Source: Vibrio profundi
GTDB lineage: Bacteria > Pseudomonadota > Gammaproteobacteria > Enterobacterales > Vibrionaceae
Direction: 5' to 3'
NCBI RefSeq assembly: GCF_005281835.1
Contig: NZ_RZIS01000010.1
Span: forward strand, 124,001 to 188,000
DNA length: 64,000 nt
The notes below the pieces were generated by a model that was not told the DNA's origin, made no database searches, and was given only the letters and a program-made list of their open reading frames with translations. Every line of letters starts with the position of its first letter. The stretch's first letter is position 1. Positions 53,609-63,174 of the stretch are shown piece by piece. The position numbers and the translations under genes are program-made.

Positions 53609-53656
53609 AGGGTGTTCCTTAAATCTTAATGTATTCAATGAGATCATATCACGCTT

Positions 53657-54682
53657 TTACGCAGGATATGGGATCGAAGCGGTTGGGACACAAAGCTCAA
53701 TGCTCATTTGATGAATTAATGGCCATGGTGAGGCTTCATATTGAGTTTTTGCTGTCATTTCCGCTTGCGAGAGCAGCGCAAATACTGAGTGTAGCCCTTG
53801 CTGGGAAACTCTTGTTAGCGCTGCGTTATAAAGTGGTTTCTTAGATTGCCAAATACGATGCTTCTCGAACACCTGATTGATTGGCATTTGCGTCATTTGT
53901 AATTTCATTTGCAGCAGCAAATTGACTTCACGCTGTAAGCTACGTAACAAAATAACGGCTTCGACACCTTCCGCTTCGAGTTGGCGCAAGATGCGCTGCG
54001 CGCGGTTTGCTTTTCCTGCCAGTAACGCATCTACCCAATGGAAAGGAGTGAAATGGTTATGGCGGCTTAAAGACTCCTCTAAGCGAACTAACGTCAGTTT
54101 GCCATCTGGGTATTGTAGCGCTAGTTTTTCTAAGCTTTGAGTAAGGGCAAATAAATTGCCTTCATGCCATTGCGCTAGCATTTGTACAGCTTCTGCATCA
54201 GGAACGAGCCCTAAGCTGCGGCAGCGAGCTTGCACAAATTGAGGCAACCTTTGGATGTCTGGTGTCAAACAACTCACCCAATGGCCTTGCCCTGAGAGGG
54301 CCTTGAACCATTTCGAGTTTTCTTGAGCTTTGGTTAGCTTAGAACCAATCAGGATGAGTAAAATATCGCTATGAATTTGCTCTGAGATGGTAAGCAGCTC
54401 TTTGGCGATAGCGGCATTAACGCCGGATTCAGGTAATTCTAATTCGATGATTTGACGGCTAGAAAATAAGCTCAACGCTTGAGTACAGTCGTATACTTGA
54501 TTCCAATCTAGGCTTGCATCAATAGCAAAGCGATGCTTTTCTTCAAAACCTTGTTGTTTGGCTGCGTGATTAATCGCTTCACGGCTTTCTTGTAGTAGAA
54601 GCGGCTCATTACCAAAAATAAGATAGACGCTACTTAGTTGTTTATTTAACTGTTCGGCTAGTCTGTCGGCATAAATTCGCAT
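53657..54682 (-). CDS. holA: DNA polymerase III subunit delta
   Basis: HolA is the delta subunit of the clamp loader; it opens the beta clamp. The 341-residue protein fits the family: RIYADRLAEQLNKQLSSVYLIFGNEPLL at the start (in part), LLILIGSKLTKAQENSKWFKAL near 110, and WVDALLAGKANRAQRILRQL near 215. The N-terminal Walker-like fold lacks an ATPase motif, as expected. It follows lptE after 8 bases, in the same order as in E. coli. Confidence 0.95.
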   Translation of the reverse strand: MRIYADRLAEQLNKQLSSVYLIFGNEPLLLQESREAINHAAKQQGFEEKHRFAIDASLDWNQVYDCTQALSLFSSRQIIELELPESGVNAAIAKELLTISEQIHSDILLILIGSKLTKAQENSKWFKALSGQGHWVSCLTPDIQRLPQFVQARCRSLGLVPDAEAVQMLAQWHEGNLFALTQSLEKLALQYPDGKLTLVRLEESLSRHNHFTPFHWVDALLAGKANRAQRILRQLEAEGVEAVILLRSLQREVNLLLQMKLQMTQMPINQVFEKHRIWQSKKPLYNAALTRVSQQGLHSVFALLSQAEMTAKTQYEASPWPLIHQMSIELCVPTASIPYPA

Positions 54683-54690
54683 GATAAGGT

Positions 54691-55341
54691 CTATTTCACG
54701 TCGCTTTCAGTATCAGACTCTTCTGCCGAAGACTCAGGCTGTGCTTGCGACTTTTCTACTGTTTTAATGCCGTACTGCTTCTCTAAAGCATTCACTTGGC
54801 TTTGTTCTAGCGCTTCCAAGTTCATTTCATTTGCTTCGATATTTGCTTTTAGACGAGCCATTTGACGCAAGATTTGAATAGATGCCAGCTTACGCATTTC
54901 ATCTTCAATCATTTCACGTTCAACCGACTTTGCGAGTGCCGTTAGTGGGTTATCTAGGTAGCTGCGCGTTACGCTGGTTGAAAAAGTTTTGTCGCCTAAG
55001 TCAGGAATCGTTACTCGGTATGAAGCGTTAAATGTCAGCTCTTTTTCCGCTGCACGCGTATTTTGATACAACGAAAGTGTACGCTCACTGATGCTTTCGC
55101 CCAATAAATGTAAGTTTGGTGTTTTAGAGCTAGGAGCCGTTACTTCCACATCGTTCATACGTAGTTGGCCTTTTACCATGCGGGTAAAGGTGCTGTATTG
55201 GTCATAGCTGGTGACTGATATTTTGTTGAGCTCATCAGGAACCGAGTAGTCACCACGTAGATGAAAACCACAGGCAGAAAGCAGGCTTGCCATTAATACA
55301 ACAACAGTAACTTTGAATGAAGACGGTGAAATCAGACGCAT
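54691..55341 (-). CDS. lptE: LPS assembly lipoprotein LptE
   Basis: LptE is the lipoprotein plug of the LptD outer-membrane LPS translocon. The 216-residue protein has a signal with lipobox LLSACGFHLRG (Cys24), a central LptE domain, and a C-terminal helical, Glu/Gln/Ser-rich tail (about 165-216, PESSAEESDTESDVK) that is longer and more acidic than I recall for E. coli. Between it and leuS lies a leuS terminator, so it may have its own promoter. Confidence 0.93.
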   Translation of the reverse strand: MRLISPSSFKVTVVVLMASLLSACGFHLRGDYSVPDELNKISVTSYDQYSTFTRMVKGQLRMNDVEVTAPSSKTPNLHLLGESISERTLSLYQNTRAAEKELTFNASYRVTIPDLGDKTFSTSVTRSYLDNPLTALAKSVEREMIEDEMRKLASIQILRQMARLKANIEANEMNLEALEQSQVNALEKQYGIKTVEKSQAQPESSAEESDTESDVK

Positions 55342-55417
55342 TATTTGAAGGCTCTCATGGATTTAATTACTTATTTTAAGGCTTTCGTCGTTTGAAATGA
55401 AAACACTAAAATAAATA

Positions 55418-55443
55418 AAACAGGGTGTGTGACCACCCTGTTT
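55418..55443 (-). terminator. Terminator of leuS
   Basis: AAACAGGGTG pairs perfectly with CACCCTGTTT around a 6-base loop, followed by TTTATTTATTTT on the minus strand. Confidence 0.85.
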
Positions 55444-55507
55444 AAAGACTACGGTATTTACAGAAAGTTCGCTAAAAACTTAATTACCGTTAGCGAGTGA
55501 GCAAAGA

Positions 55508-58081
55508 TTAGTTTGCAACGATGTTTAGAAGTTTGCCCGGTACGTAAATGACTTTACGGATCGTTTTACCTTCAGTGAACTTAATTGTGTTCTCATCGTT
55601 TAGACCAAGTTCTTCAACTTGCTCTTTAGTCGCATCAGCGGCAACAGTCAGCTTAGCACGTAGTTTACCGTTAACTTGAACAACGATAGTTTTCTCGTCT
55701 TCAACCAATGCTTTTTCGTCAAATGCAGGCCATGCCGCGTTGTCGATATCAGTACCGCCTAGTGCACCCCATAGCTCGTAAGAGATGTGCGGTGTCATTG
55801 GGTATAGCATTGGAACGATAGCTTTTAGAGCTTCGCCTAAAATTGCACGATCTTGTGCTGATTCTTGAGGCGCTTTCGCTAGTTTGTTCATTAGCTCCAT
55901 GATCGCAGCAATCGCAGTGTTGAATGTTTGGCGACGGCCAATATCATCCGTTACTTTTGCGATTGTCTTGTGAACATCACGACGCAGTGCTTTTTGGTCG
56001 CCAGAAAGTGCTGTGACATCTAAGGCTTCCGTTTCGCCTTTCGCTGTATGCTCTTTCACAAGTTTCCAAACACGCTTAAGGAAGCGGTTCGCGCCTTCAA
56101 CACCAGATTCTTGCCATTCAAGCGTCATGTCTGCCGGTGATGCAAACATCATGAATAGACGTACTGTATCAGCTCCGTACTTGTCTACCATTTCTTGTGG
56201 GTCGATACCGTTGTTCTTCGACTTAGACATTTTGATCATGCCTGAGTGCTCAACGTTACGGCCTTGGTCGTCGATTGCTTTTTCGATGCGACCTTTACCA
56301 TCACGCTCTACTGTTACATCAGTAGGTGCGATCCACTCTTTCGTGCCTTTCTCGTTCTCATGATAGAACGCGTCAGCCAGTACCATGCCTTGACATAGAA
56401 GTTGCTTGAACGGTTCATCTGAGGTTACGTAACCTGCGTCACGTAGCAATTTGTGGAAGAAACGAGAGTAAAGCAGGTGCATACAAGCGTGCTCGATACC
56501 ACCAACGTATTGGTCAACTGGCAACCAGTAGTTTGCTTTTTCTGGATCTAGAATGTCATCAGCTTGTGGTGAACAGTAACGTGCGTAGTACCAAGACGAT
56601 TCCATAAATGTATCGAATGTATCAGTTTCACGCAGAGCTGGTTCGCCGTTGAATGTTGTCTTCGCCCATTCTTTGTCTGCTTTGATTGGGCTAGTCACGC
56701 CGTCCATTACCACGTCTTCTGGAAGAATCACTGGTAGTTGGTCAGCAGGTACTGGGTGAACTTCACCGTCTTCAGTCGTTACCATTGGGATTGGAGCGCC
56801 CCAGTAACGTTGACGAGATACACCCCAGTCACGTAGACGGAAGTTTACTGTCTTAGTGCCTTTGCCTTCAGCTTCAAGTTTCGCTGCAATTGCGTCGAAT
56901 GCTGCTTGGAAAGCCAAACCGTCGAATTCGCCAGAATCAAACAGTACACCTTTTTCCGTGTAAGCTGCTTCAGATACGTCTAGCTCAGAGCCATCTTCTG
57001 GCTTGATAACAGGAACGATGTCTAGGCCGTACTTCGTTGCGAATTCAAAGTCACGCTGGTCGTGTGCAGGTACTGCCATAACAGCGCCAGTGCCGTAATC
57101 CATCAATACGAAGTTCGCTACGAAAACAGGCACTTCACGACCGTTTAATGGATGAATCGCAGTAAGGCCTGTTGCCATGCCTTTCTTCTCCATTGTAGCT
57201 AGTTCAGCTTCTGCAACTTTGTTGTTTTTACACTCTTCGATGAAAGCTGCTAGTTCTGGGTTGCTCTTCGCTGCTTCAGCTGCAAGAGGGTGGCCTGCTG
57301 CGATACCGACGTAAGTCACACCCATTAGTGTGTCTGGACGAGTGGTGTACACTTCTAGGTCTTGCTGGCCTTTAACTTCGAACTTCAGCTCAACACCTTC
57401 AGAGCGACCAATCCAGTTACGCTGCATGGTTTTTACCATTTCAGGCCAACCGTCTAGGTTGTCTAGATCGTCTAGTAGCTCTTGAGCGTATTCAGTGATC
57501 TTAATAAACCACTGTGGGATCTCTTTTTGTTCTACTGGAGTGTCACAACGCCAGCAGCAGCCGTCTTCTACTTGCTCGTTTGCAAGTACAGTTTGGTCGT
57601 TTGGACACCAGTTAACAGAAGAAGTCTTTTTGTAAACCAAGCCTTTTTCGTAAAGCTTAGTGAAGAACTCTTGTTCCCAACGGTAGTACTCTGGAGTACA
57701 AGTCGCGAATTCACGGTTCCAATCGTAGCCAAAGCCTAGAAGTTTTAGCTGGTTCTTCATGTACTCAATGTTTTCGTAAGTCCATGGTGCAGGAGCTGTG
57801 TTGTTTTTTACTGCTGCATTCTCAGCTGGTAGACCAAATGCGTCCCAACCGATAGGTTGCATAACATTTTTGCCTTGCAGGCGTTGGAAACGAGATACCA
57901 CATCACCGATAGTGTAGTTACGCACGTGACCCATGTGCAGTCGGCCACTTGGGTATGGGAACATAGAAAGACAGTAGAATTTTTCTTTATTTGGGTCTTC
58001 ACTTACAACGAAGGTCTCGCTGTTATCCCAATGTTGTTGAACCTTTTGTTCAATCTCTTGCGGGTTATATTGTTCTTGCAT
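55508..58081 (-). CDS. leuS: Leucyl-tRNA synthetase
   Basis: A class I aminoacyl-tRNA synthetase of 857 residues. The HIGH motif reads HMGH at 49-52 (PYPSGRLHMGHVRN), KMSKS is near 617-621 (IKMSKSKNNG), and the CP1 editing domain lies between (TTRPDTLMGVTYV near 245). A zinc-type cysteine pair is present (CCWRCD). The frame extends 31 codons upstream, but the family begins MQEQYNPQEIEQKVQ, so ATG 58081 is used. Transcribed away from the ybeL-like gene. Confidence 0.97.
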   Translation of the reverse strand: MQEQYNPQEIEQKVQQHWDNSETFVVSEDPNKEKFYCLSMFPYPSGRLHMGHVRNYTIGDVVSRFQRLQGKNVMQPIGWDAFGLPAENAAVKNNTAPAPWTYENIEYMKNQLKLLGFGYDWNREFATCTPEYYRWEQEFFTKLYEKGLVYKKTSSVNWCPNDQTVLANEQVEDGCCWRCDTPVEQKEIPQWFIKITEYAQELLDDLDNLDGWPEMVKTMQRNWIGRSEGVELKFEVKGQQDLEVYTTRPDTLMGVTYVGIAAGHPLAAEAAKSNPELAAFIEECKNNKVAEAELATMEKKGMATGLTAIHPLNGREVPVFVANFVLMDYGTGAVMAVPAHDQRDFEFATKYGLDIVPVIKPEDGSELDVSEAAYTEKGVLFDSGEFDGLAFQAAFDAIAAKLEAEGKGTKTVNFRLRDWGVSRQRYWGAPIPMVTTEDGEVHPVPADQLPVILPEDVVMDGVTSPIKADKEWAKTTFNGEPALRETDTFDTFMESSWYYARYCSPQADDILDPEKANYWLPVDQYVGGIEHACMHLLYSRFFHKLLRDAGYVTSDEPFKQLLCQGMVLADAFYHENEKGTKEWIAPTDVTVERDGKGRIEKAIDDQGRNVEHSGMIKMSKSKNNGIDPQEMVDKYGADTVRLFMMFASPADMTLEWQESGVEGANRFLKRVWKLVKEHTAKGETEALDVTALSGDQKALRRDVHKTIAKVTDDIGRRQTFNTAIAAIMELMNKLAKAPQESAQDRAILGEALKAIVPMLYPMTPHISYELWGALGGTDIDNAAWPAFDEKALVEDEKTIVVQVNGKLRAKLTVAADATKEQVEELGLNDENTIKFTEGKTIRKVIYVPGKLLNIVAN

Positions 58082-58170
58082 CGATGGTATCCGGTTATCT
58101 TGGAATTTGTGAGTTCGGTTAGAACAGAATCTAATAGATCGACATAGAATACCTAAAGGAGCTGAGTACA

Positions 58171-58252
58171 ACAATAGCTATCCCCGTCATACTTGCAGTT
58201 GCGGAGTCGTTGGCCGTGTAAATTCAACCAACATCCATAGGGGAGCTATGCT
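58171..58252. repeat. Imperfect inverted-repeat element upstream of leuS
   Basis: ATAGCT-CCCC near 58172-58183 pairs with GGGG-AGCTAT near 58242-58252 (two-base bulge). Inside, GTTGG (58211-58215) faces CCAAC, giving a second stem. The outer arm includes CCCCGTCATACTTGCAGTTGC, which recalls degenerate intergenic repeats of other gamma-proteobacteria. It may be a small mobile-type repeat or a structured RNA. It lies between divergent genes. Confidence 0.5.
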
Positions 58253-58347
58253 AATAGGTAGGAGTTGCTTTATTTGTTAAGGAGTAATCGTCTAGTTATA
58301 GCGTCAATTATCTAGGATAGAAGTTAGTCATCTTAAGGAGGCGGAGT

Positions 58348-58818
58348 ATGCCAAAGAAAAAAGCGGCTTATGAAGAGATTGTTGAAGATGTCATCGAGAC
58401 GATTAAGCATAGCCCAGAAGAAATTAATAATAAGCTCGAAACCTCCGGGAAAGTGGTCATTGCGGCCAATGACATGACAAAAGACGAGTTATCTTTAATT
58501 TCTGCTTATGTGAAATCCGATTTAAAAGAGTTTGCTGACAGCTATGAAGAGAGCAAAAGCGGACCATTCTATTTGATGATTGCCGATTCTATTTGGCAGG
58601 GGTTACTAGAAATTACCGATAGAACCAAAGTGGAGTGGGTTGAACTCTTTCAGGACTTGGAGCATCAAGGGCTCTATCAAGCCGATGAGGTAATCGGGTT
58701 AGGGACTTTAATTTGCGATGATTGTGGCCATCAAACGGAATATAACCATCCAACAGTGATCATTCCGTGCATTAAATGCGGCTGTAAAGGGTTTAGTCGT
58801 AAAGCGTTAAAACCGTAG
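58348..58818 (+). CDS. ybeL: YbeL family zinc-ribbon protein (DUF1451)
   Basis: A 156-residue cytoplasmic protein with a helical N-terminal part (about 5-105) and a C-terminal zinc ribbon: CDDC near 124-127 and CIKCGC near 144-149. It matches the DUF1451/YbeL family, function unknown. A perfect AAGGAGG precedes the ATG. In E. coli ybeL is also near leuS. A shared terminator separates it from lnt. Confidence 0.88.
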   Translation: MPKKKAAYEEIVEDVIETIKHSPEEINNKLETSGKVVIAANDMTKDELSLISAYVKSDLKEFADSYEESKSGPFYLMIADSIWQGLLEITDRTKVEWVELFQDLEHQGLYQADEVIGLGTLICDDCGHQTEYNHPTVIIPCIKCGCKGFSRKALKP

Positions 58819-58845
58819 CGAAATTAAAACGCCTTATTGAACGAG

Positions 58846-58875
58846 AAGAGCCTTGGCTAGATAACCAAGGCTCTT
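58846..58875. terminator. Bidirectional terminator between ybeL and lnt
   Basis: AAGAGCCTTGG pairs perfectly with CCAAGGCTCTT around an 8-base loop, then TTTTT on the plus strand. Confidence 0.88.
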
Positions 58876-58897
58876 TTTCATTGCGTGATACTTTAAG

Positions 58898-60418
58898 CTA
58901 TTGCGAGTTCTTAGCTCTTAATCTCCAGCCTATAATCAAGCTGATTAAGGTCCACGCATACAGAGGCCAAGTCCCAACGATGCGATACGGGGTTTGCCCG
59001 TCCGTTGAAGTCAGTTCTGCACGTAGTACAGCCGTTTCAAATTGTGGGGCTTGCTCTATTATCTTACCTTTATGGTCGGTGACCGCCGTGACTCCATTGT
59101 TGGTGGAACGGATTAACGGTTTACCCAATTCAAGCGCACGCATGCGTGCAATTTCCATGTGTTGTAGTGGGCCAATAGATTTACCAAACCACGCATCGTT
59201 AGATAGCGTCAGGATGAAGTCAGTCTCGTTAGTGACGTTTTGTCTTACTTGTTCATTAAAAATGATTTCGTAACACAATGCTGGCGCTAGGTGACGTCCA
59301 TTCGCAACAATATTCGGTTGGATAAACTCCCCACGACTGAATGAAGACATCGGTAAGTTAAACATCGGAGCAATAGGGCGCAGAATGTCTTCAAACGGCA
59401 CAAACTCACCGAAAGGCAGCAGGTGATGCTTGTGGTAGCGCTCTTCCATATCGTAGCTGTAATCACCGTAAGGCGTGTTACCTATTGCGAGAATACTGTT
59501 GTAGTACTTTTTATCTTCTGATTGATTGAGGATTCCAGTAATGATGGCTGAATCATTCATTTTCGCCGCACTGTCTAGATTTCGAAGGTAGGACGGAATC
59601 TCTAGCTCAAAAGCAGGTACAGCGGCTTCAGGCCAAATGATGATGTCAGCATCCCAGTTTTGACGGCTAGCATCGGCGTATTTCATGATGGTCGGCCAGC
59701 GTTGGCTAGGAAGCCATTTTAATGCTTGGTCGATATTACCTTGTATCAGGGCAACAGTTGTCGTTTTCTCTGGGTTAGGTTGTACCCAATCCACATTGCG
59801 GATACCAAAGCCAGCACTAATCAACACGACAGGAATTAACGCAATCAGCCACGCTCGGTGAAGCAGGGCATAACTGATGGCCGCTGCAGATACGATAATC
59901 AGTAAGGTAACGAGTTCTACGCCACCTAGCGGAGCGAAAGAGCCTAACGGGGCATCTATTTGACTGTAGCCCAACCACAGCCATGGGAAGCCCGTCATGA
60001 CCCATCCTCGCAGCCAATCACTGATTAGCCAAAGCACCGGTGCGACTAAGAAAAAACGTGACAGATTATTCTGGGGGAAGAACTTGTTCAAACTCCAAGC
60101 GAATAGGCCAGAATAAATAGCCAAATACCCGACAAGCAGAGCCATTAAGAATAGGTTGGCGATTAATGGCATTCCTCCAAAACCATCAATACTGACGTAT
60201 ACCCAGCTGATGCCAGAAGCAAACTGACCTATACCCCATGCATAGCCAATCCATAAAGCGCTTTTGGCACTGCGGTTATGAATAAGGAGTAGGAGTAGGG
60301 CTGGGCTGAGTATCGCTAGAGGCCATATTTGATATGGAGCGAAGGATAAGGTCGTGAGAGCGCCAACAAAAACGGCCGCAAGCGGCCGTAGTAGGCGATG
60401 AATAAAAGGTTTAGTCAT
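58898..60418 (-). CDS. lnt: Apolipoprotein N-acyltransferase
   Basis: Lnt adds the third acyl chain to lipoproteins in the inner membrane. The 506-residue protein has several N-terminal helices (about 10-210) and a nitrilase-like periplasmic domain with the Glu-Lys-Cys triad: Glu in IWPEAAVPAFE near 264, Lys in KHHLLPFGEFVPFE near 332, and Cys in LAPALCYEIIF near 385. A C-terminal helix anchors the end. It acts on the many lipoproteins encoded here (MltA, YajG, ApbE, RlpA, LptE). corC lies 40 bases upstream on the same strand. Confidence 0.96.
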   Translation of the reverse strand: MTKPFIHRLLRPLAAVFVGALTTLSFAPYQIWPLAILSPALLLLLIHNRSAKSALWIGYAWGIGQFASGISWVYVSIDGFGGMPLIANLFLMALLVGYLAIYSGLFAWSLNKFFPQNNLSRFFLVAPVLWLISDWLRGWVMTGFPWLWLGYSQIDAPLGSFAPLGGVELVTLLIIVSAAAISYALLHRAWLIALIPVVLISAGFGIRNVDWVQPNPEKTTTVALIQGNIDQALKWLPSQRWPTIMKYADASRQNWDADIIIWPEAAVPAFELEIPSYLRNLDSAAKMNDSAIITGILNQSEDKKYYNSILAIGNTPYGDYSYDMEERYHKHHLLPFGEFVPFEDILRPIAPMFNLPMSSFSRGEFIQPNIVANGRHLAPALCYEIIFNEQVRQNVTNETDFILTLSNDAWFGKSIGPLQHMEIARMRALELGKPLIRSTNNGVTAVTDHKGKIIEQAPQFETAVLRAELTSTDGQTPYRIVGTWPLYAWTLISLIIGWRLRAKNSQ

Positions 60419-60458
60419 CTATATTCGTTCTAATGTTCTCTACAAAGAGAGTGAAACG

Positions 60459-61349
60459 TTATTCTTCGATAGTTGGAAGAGGTTCTTCATCTGGAACCGT
60501 CACTTGAAGTTGTATCACACGGCGATTATCAGCAGACGTCACTTTAAAGTGATAGTTTTCTATCTCAACCACTTCGCCTCGTGAAGGCAAGTGGCCAAAA
60601 GCGGTCATAACCATACCACCCACAGTATCAACTTCGTCATCGCTGAAGACAGTACCAAATGTTTCATTGAACTCTTCAATCGTGGTCAAAGCTTTTACCG
60701 CAAACGTATGTTTACTTAGCTTACGGATATCCAGTTCTTCTTCGTCGTCAAATTCGTCTTCAATTTCACCAACGATTTCTTCTAAGATATCTTCAATGGT
60801 TACCAAGCCAGAAACACCACCAAACTCATCTACCACAATTGCCATGTGGTAACGTTCTTCACGGAATTCTTTGAGTAGGCGATCTACTCGTTTGCTTTCC
60901 GGAACAACGACTGCAGGGCGAATCACTTGTTCGATATCGAATGGGGCGCTGTCTGAACCCAAGTACTTAAGTAGGTCCTTCGCTAAGAGAATGCCTTCCA
61001 CATGGTCTTTGTCTTCACTGATCACTGGGTAGCGAGAGTGTTGAGCGTCAGTCAGTAGCGCGATCAACGTGTCTAGATCGTCGGTACGTTCGACTGTGAC
61101 CATTTGAGAGCGTGGCAGCATGATATCGCGCACTCGCATCTCGGAAATTTCCATTACACCCTCAAGCATGTCGCGAGTGTCGTGGTCAATTAGGTCGTTA
61201 ATTTCAGAGTCGCGAATGACATCGACGAGCTCTTGGCGATCTTTTACTTCACCTTGAAATAGTTGGCCTAGGCGTTCAAAGAAGGACTTTCTACTCGGAC
61301 CTTCAGATTTTTTACTTCCCTCAGAAGTGGGGGGGTTACCTTCGTTCAT
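60459..61349 (-). CDS. corC: CorC/YbeX family CBS-domain protein
   Basis: The 296-residue soluble protein has an N-terminal stretch, two CBS domains (about 68-195, MLPRSQMVTVERTDDLDTLI and HMAIVVDEFGGVSGLVTIEDI), and a C-terminal CorC/HlyC transporter-associated domain (about 208-290). It is linked to magnesium and cobalt efflux, though YbeX has also been connected to ribosome maturation. Its place between lnt and ybeY is conserved. A short acidic tail DEEPLPTIEE ends the protein. Confidence 0.94.
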   Translation of the reverse strand: MNEGNPPTSEGSKKSEGPSRKSFFERLGQLFQGEVKDRQELVDVIRDSEINDLIDHDTRDMLEGVMEISEMRVRDIMLPRSQMVTVERTDDLDTLIALLTDAQHSRYPVISEDKDHVEGILLAKDLLKYLGSDSAPFDIEQVIRPAVVVPESKRVDRLLKEFREERYHMAIVVDEFGGVSGLVTIEDILEEIVGEIEDEFDDEEELDIRKLSKHTFAVKALTTIEEFNETFGTVFSDDEVDTVGGMVMTAFGHLPSRGEVVEIENYHFKVTSADNRRVIQLQVTVPDEEPLPTIEE

Positions 61350-61433
61350 GATTTCTCAAAAAATAACGCTATCAGAAGTGTGATAGCACACATAACAACT
61401 CAGATTGTAGTGACGCATCACCAGTTCGATGAG

Positions 61434-61898
61434 TTATTGTTTCTCTGCAATGTAAGGGTCTTCAAAGCCCATACCTTGCATGATTTCTGTTTCAAGAGAT
61501 TCCATCTCTTCAGCTTCATCATCCTCGATATGATCATAACCTAGCAGATGAAGACTGCCATGTACAACCATATGCGCCCAGTGTGCTAGCAGGGGCTTAT
61601 TTTGCTCTTCTGCTTCTTTCTCGACCACTTGGCGACAAATAATCAAATCACCCAATAGGTCGATTTCGATACCTGGAGGCGCTTCAAACGGGAAAGAAAG
61701 CACGTTAGTAGGCTTATCTTTGCCGCGATATTCATGATTGAGCTGGTGGCTTTCTTCAGTATCAACGATACGAATAGTGAGCTCGGCATTTTCCTGAAAC
61801 TGAGGAATAGTCTTATCTAACCAAAGTTGCAGATCTTGTTCAGTTGGTAAACCTTGCTCATTTTCGACCGCTAATTGCAGGTCTAGTTCAATAGACAT
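61434..61898 (-). CDS. ybeY: Endoribonuclease YbeY
   Basis: YbeY is a zinc-dependent RNase needed for 16S rRNA 3'-end maturation and ribosome quality control. The 154-residue protein has the metal motif H-x3-H-x5-H as His113, His117 and His123 (VVHGSLHLLGYDH), plus RGKDKPTNVLSFPF near 58 with the conserved Arg. Its ATG follows the ybeZ stop directly (TAGATG), so the pair is translationally coupled. Confidence 0.97.
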   Translation of the reverse strand: MSIELDLQLAVENEQGLPTEQDLQLWLDKTIPQFQENAELTIRIVDTEESHQLNHEYRGKDKPTNVLSFPFEAPPGIEIDLLGDLIICRQVVEKEAEEQNKPLLAHWAHMVVHGSLHLLGYDHIEDDEAEEMESLETEIMQGMGFEDPYIAEKQ

Positions 61899-63020
61899 CT
61901 ATTTATCACCTTGTTCTGCTACAGCAGAGCTATTTTGTGTTGCTAATTGTGTCTCTGCGGGTTGTTGAGCTTCGAGTAGCTTGGCTTCGCGCTCTTCGCG
62001 GCGACGCTTTTCATACTCTTTTCGCTCTTTCTGATCTTTCGCTTCCCACTTCTCGTAAGCGTTAACGATGCGAGCGACGACAGGGTGTCGAACCACATCA
62101 TCCGCTAGGAAGAAGTTAAAGCTAATTTCATCAACGTCGTTGAGAACTTCAATTGCGTGGCGTAAACCAGATTTCGCGCCGCGAGGTAAATCTATTTGAG
62201 TGACGTCACCAGTGATCACTGCTCTTGAATTAAAACCAATACGAGTGAGGAACATTTTCATTTGCTCTACGGTTGTATTTTGGCTCTCATCAAGAATGAT
62301 AAAGGCATCGTTTAAGGTACGGCCACGCATGTAAGCAAGCGGTGCAACTTCAATCACGTTGCGCTCAATCAGCTTTTCAACACGTTCAAAGCCCAGCATT
62401 TCAAACAATGCGTCGTAAAGTGGGCGCAAATATGGGTCTACTTTCTGGCTTAAGTCGCCAGGTAGGAAACCTAACTTTTCACCAGCTTCAACCGCAGGAC
62501 GCGTCAATAGAATACGGCGGATTTCTTGGCGCTCTAACGCATCGACAGCTGCTGCCACTGCTAAATAAGTTTTACCTGTACCAGCTGGGCCAATACCAAA
62601 ACTGATGTCATGGGTGACCATGTTCATCAAATATTGAGCTTGGTTTGGTGTACGCGGCTTAATTACACCTTTTTTGGTTTTGATGAACACTTCTTTTCCG
62701 TGTTCCATCGGCGCTTCAGAGTGCTGCTCTAAAATGCCTGATTCTTTGATCGCTAGGTGGATTTGTTCCGGTTCGATGTCTGGTGTATTGCCACGAACGG
62801 TTGCTGTTTCTACGTACAAAGATTTTAAAATGTCTAATGCAGCGGCCGCGGTATGAGGTTTACCCACGATGGTGAAGAAGTTGCTGCGGTAGTTAATTTC
62901 GACGCCTAAACGACGTTCTAAGTGTTTGATATTGTCATCGAATGGACCGCATAGGCTGGAAAGTCGGCGGTTATCGGCTGGTTCTAGATCAATTTCTAAC
63001 GTAACAATTTTATTGCTCAA
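61899..63020 (-). CDS. ybeZ: PhoH-like ATPase YbeZ
   Basis: A 373-residue PhoH family ATPase with Walker A GPAGTGKTYLA near 140-150, Walker B DAFIILDESQNTT near 235, and TGDVTQIDLP near 268. The N-terminal domain (about 1-110) has a KH-like ferredoxin pattern. The C terminus is a charged helix (KWEAKDQKERKEYEKRRRE) and a Gln/Ala-rich tail. It works with YbeY in RNA metabolism in current models. It lies between miaB and ybeY. Confidence 0.95.
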   Translation of the reverse strand: MSNKIVTLEIDLEPADNRRLSSLCGPFDDNIKHLERRLGVEINYRSNFFTIVGKPHTAAAALDILKSLYVETATVRGNTPDIEPEQIHLAIKESGILEQHSEAPMEHGKEVFIKTKKGVIKPRTPNQAQYLMNMVTHDISFGIGPAGTGKTYLAVAAAVDALERQEIRRILLTRPAVEAGEKLGFLPGDLSQKVDPYLRPLYDALFEMLGFERVEKLIERNVIEVAPLAYMRGRTLNDAFIILDESQNTTVEQMKMFLTRIGFNSRAVITGDVTQIDLPRGAKSGLRHAIEVLNDVDEISFNFFLADDVVRHPVVARIVNAYEKWEAKDQKERKEYEKRRREEREAKLLEAQQPAETQLATQNSSAVAEQGDK

Positions 63021-63069
63021 AGTTGCCTCTCATTTTGTGCCACCCACTCTTTTCAATAAAAAAAGAGCA

Positions 63070-63095
63070 AGAAGCCCGATTTAGACCGGGCTTCT
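63070..63095 (-). terminator. Terminator of miaB
   Basis: AGAAGCCCG pairs with CGGGCTTCT around an 8-base loop, followed by TGCTCTTTTTTT on the minus strand. Confidence 0.82.
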
Positions 63096-63174
63096 AATGG
63101 TGATGTCCCTAATTCTAAGATGGTCACTTAGTTAGGTAATTTCAAGCTCTATGTTTAAGCTTTTGAACTGGAGC

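Noticed and set aside
58082..58174. 31-codon N-terminal extension of LeuS
   Set aside because: Family members start at MQEQYNPQEIEQ; the extension is Cys/Arg-rich and has no counterpart.
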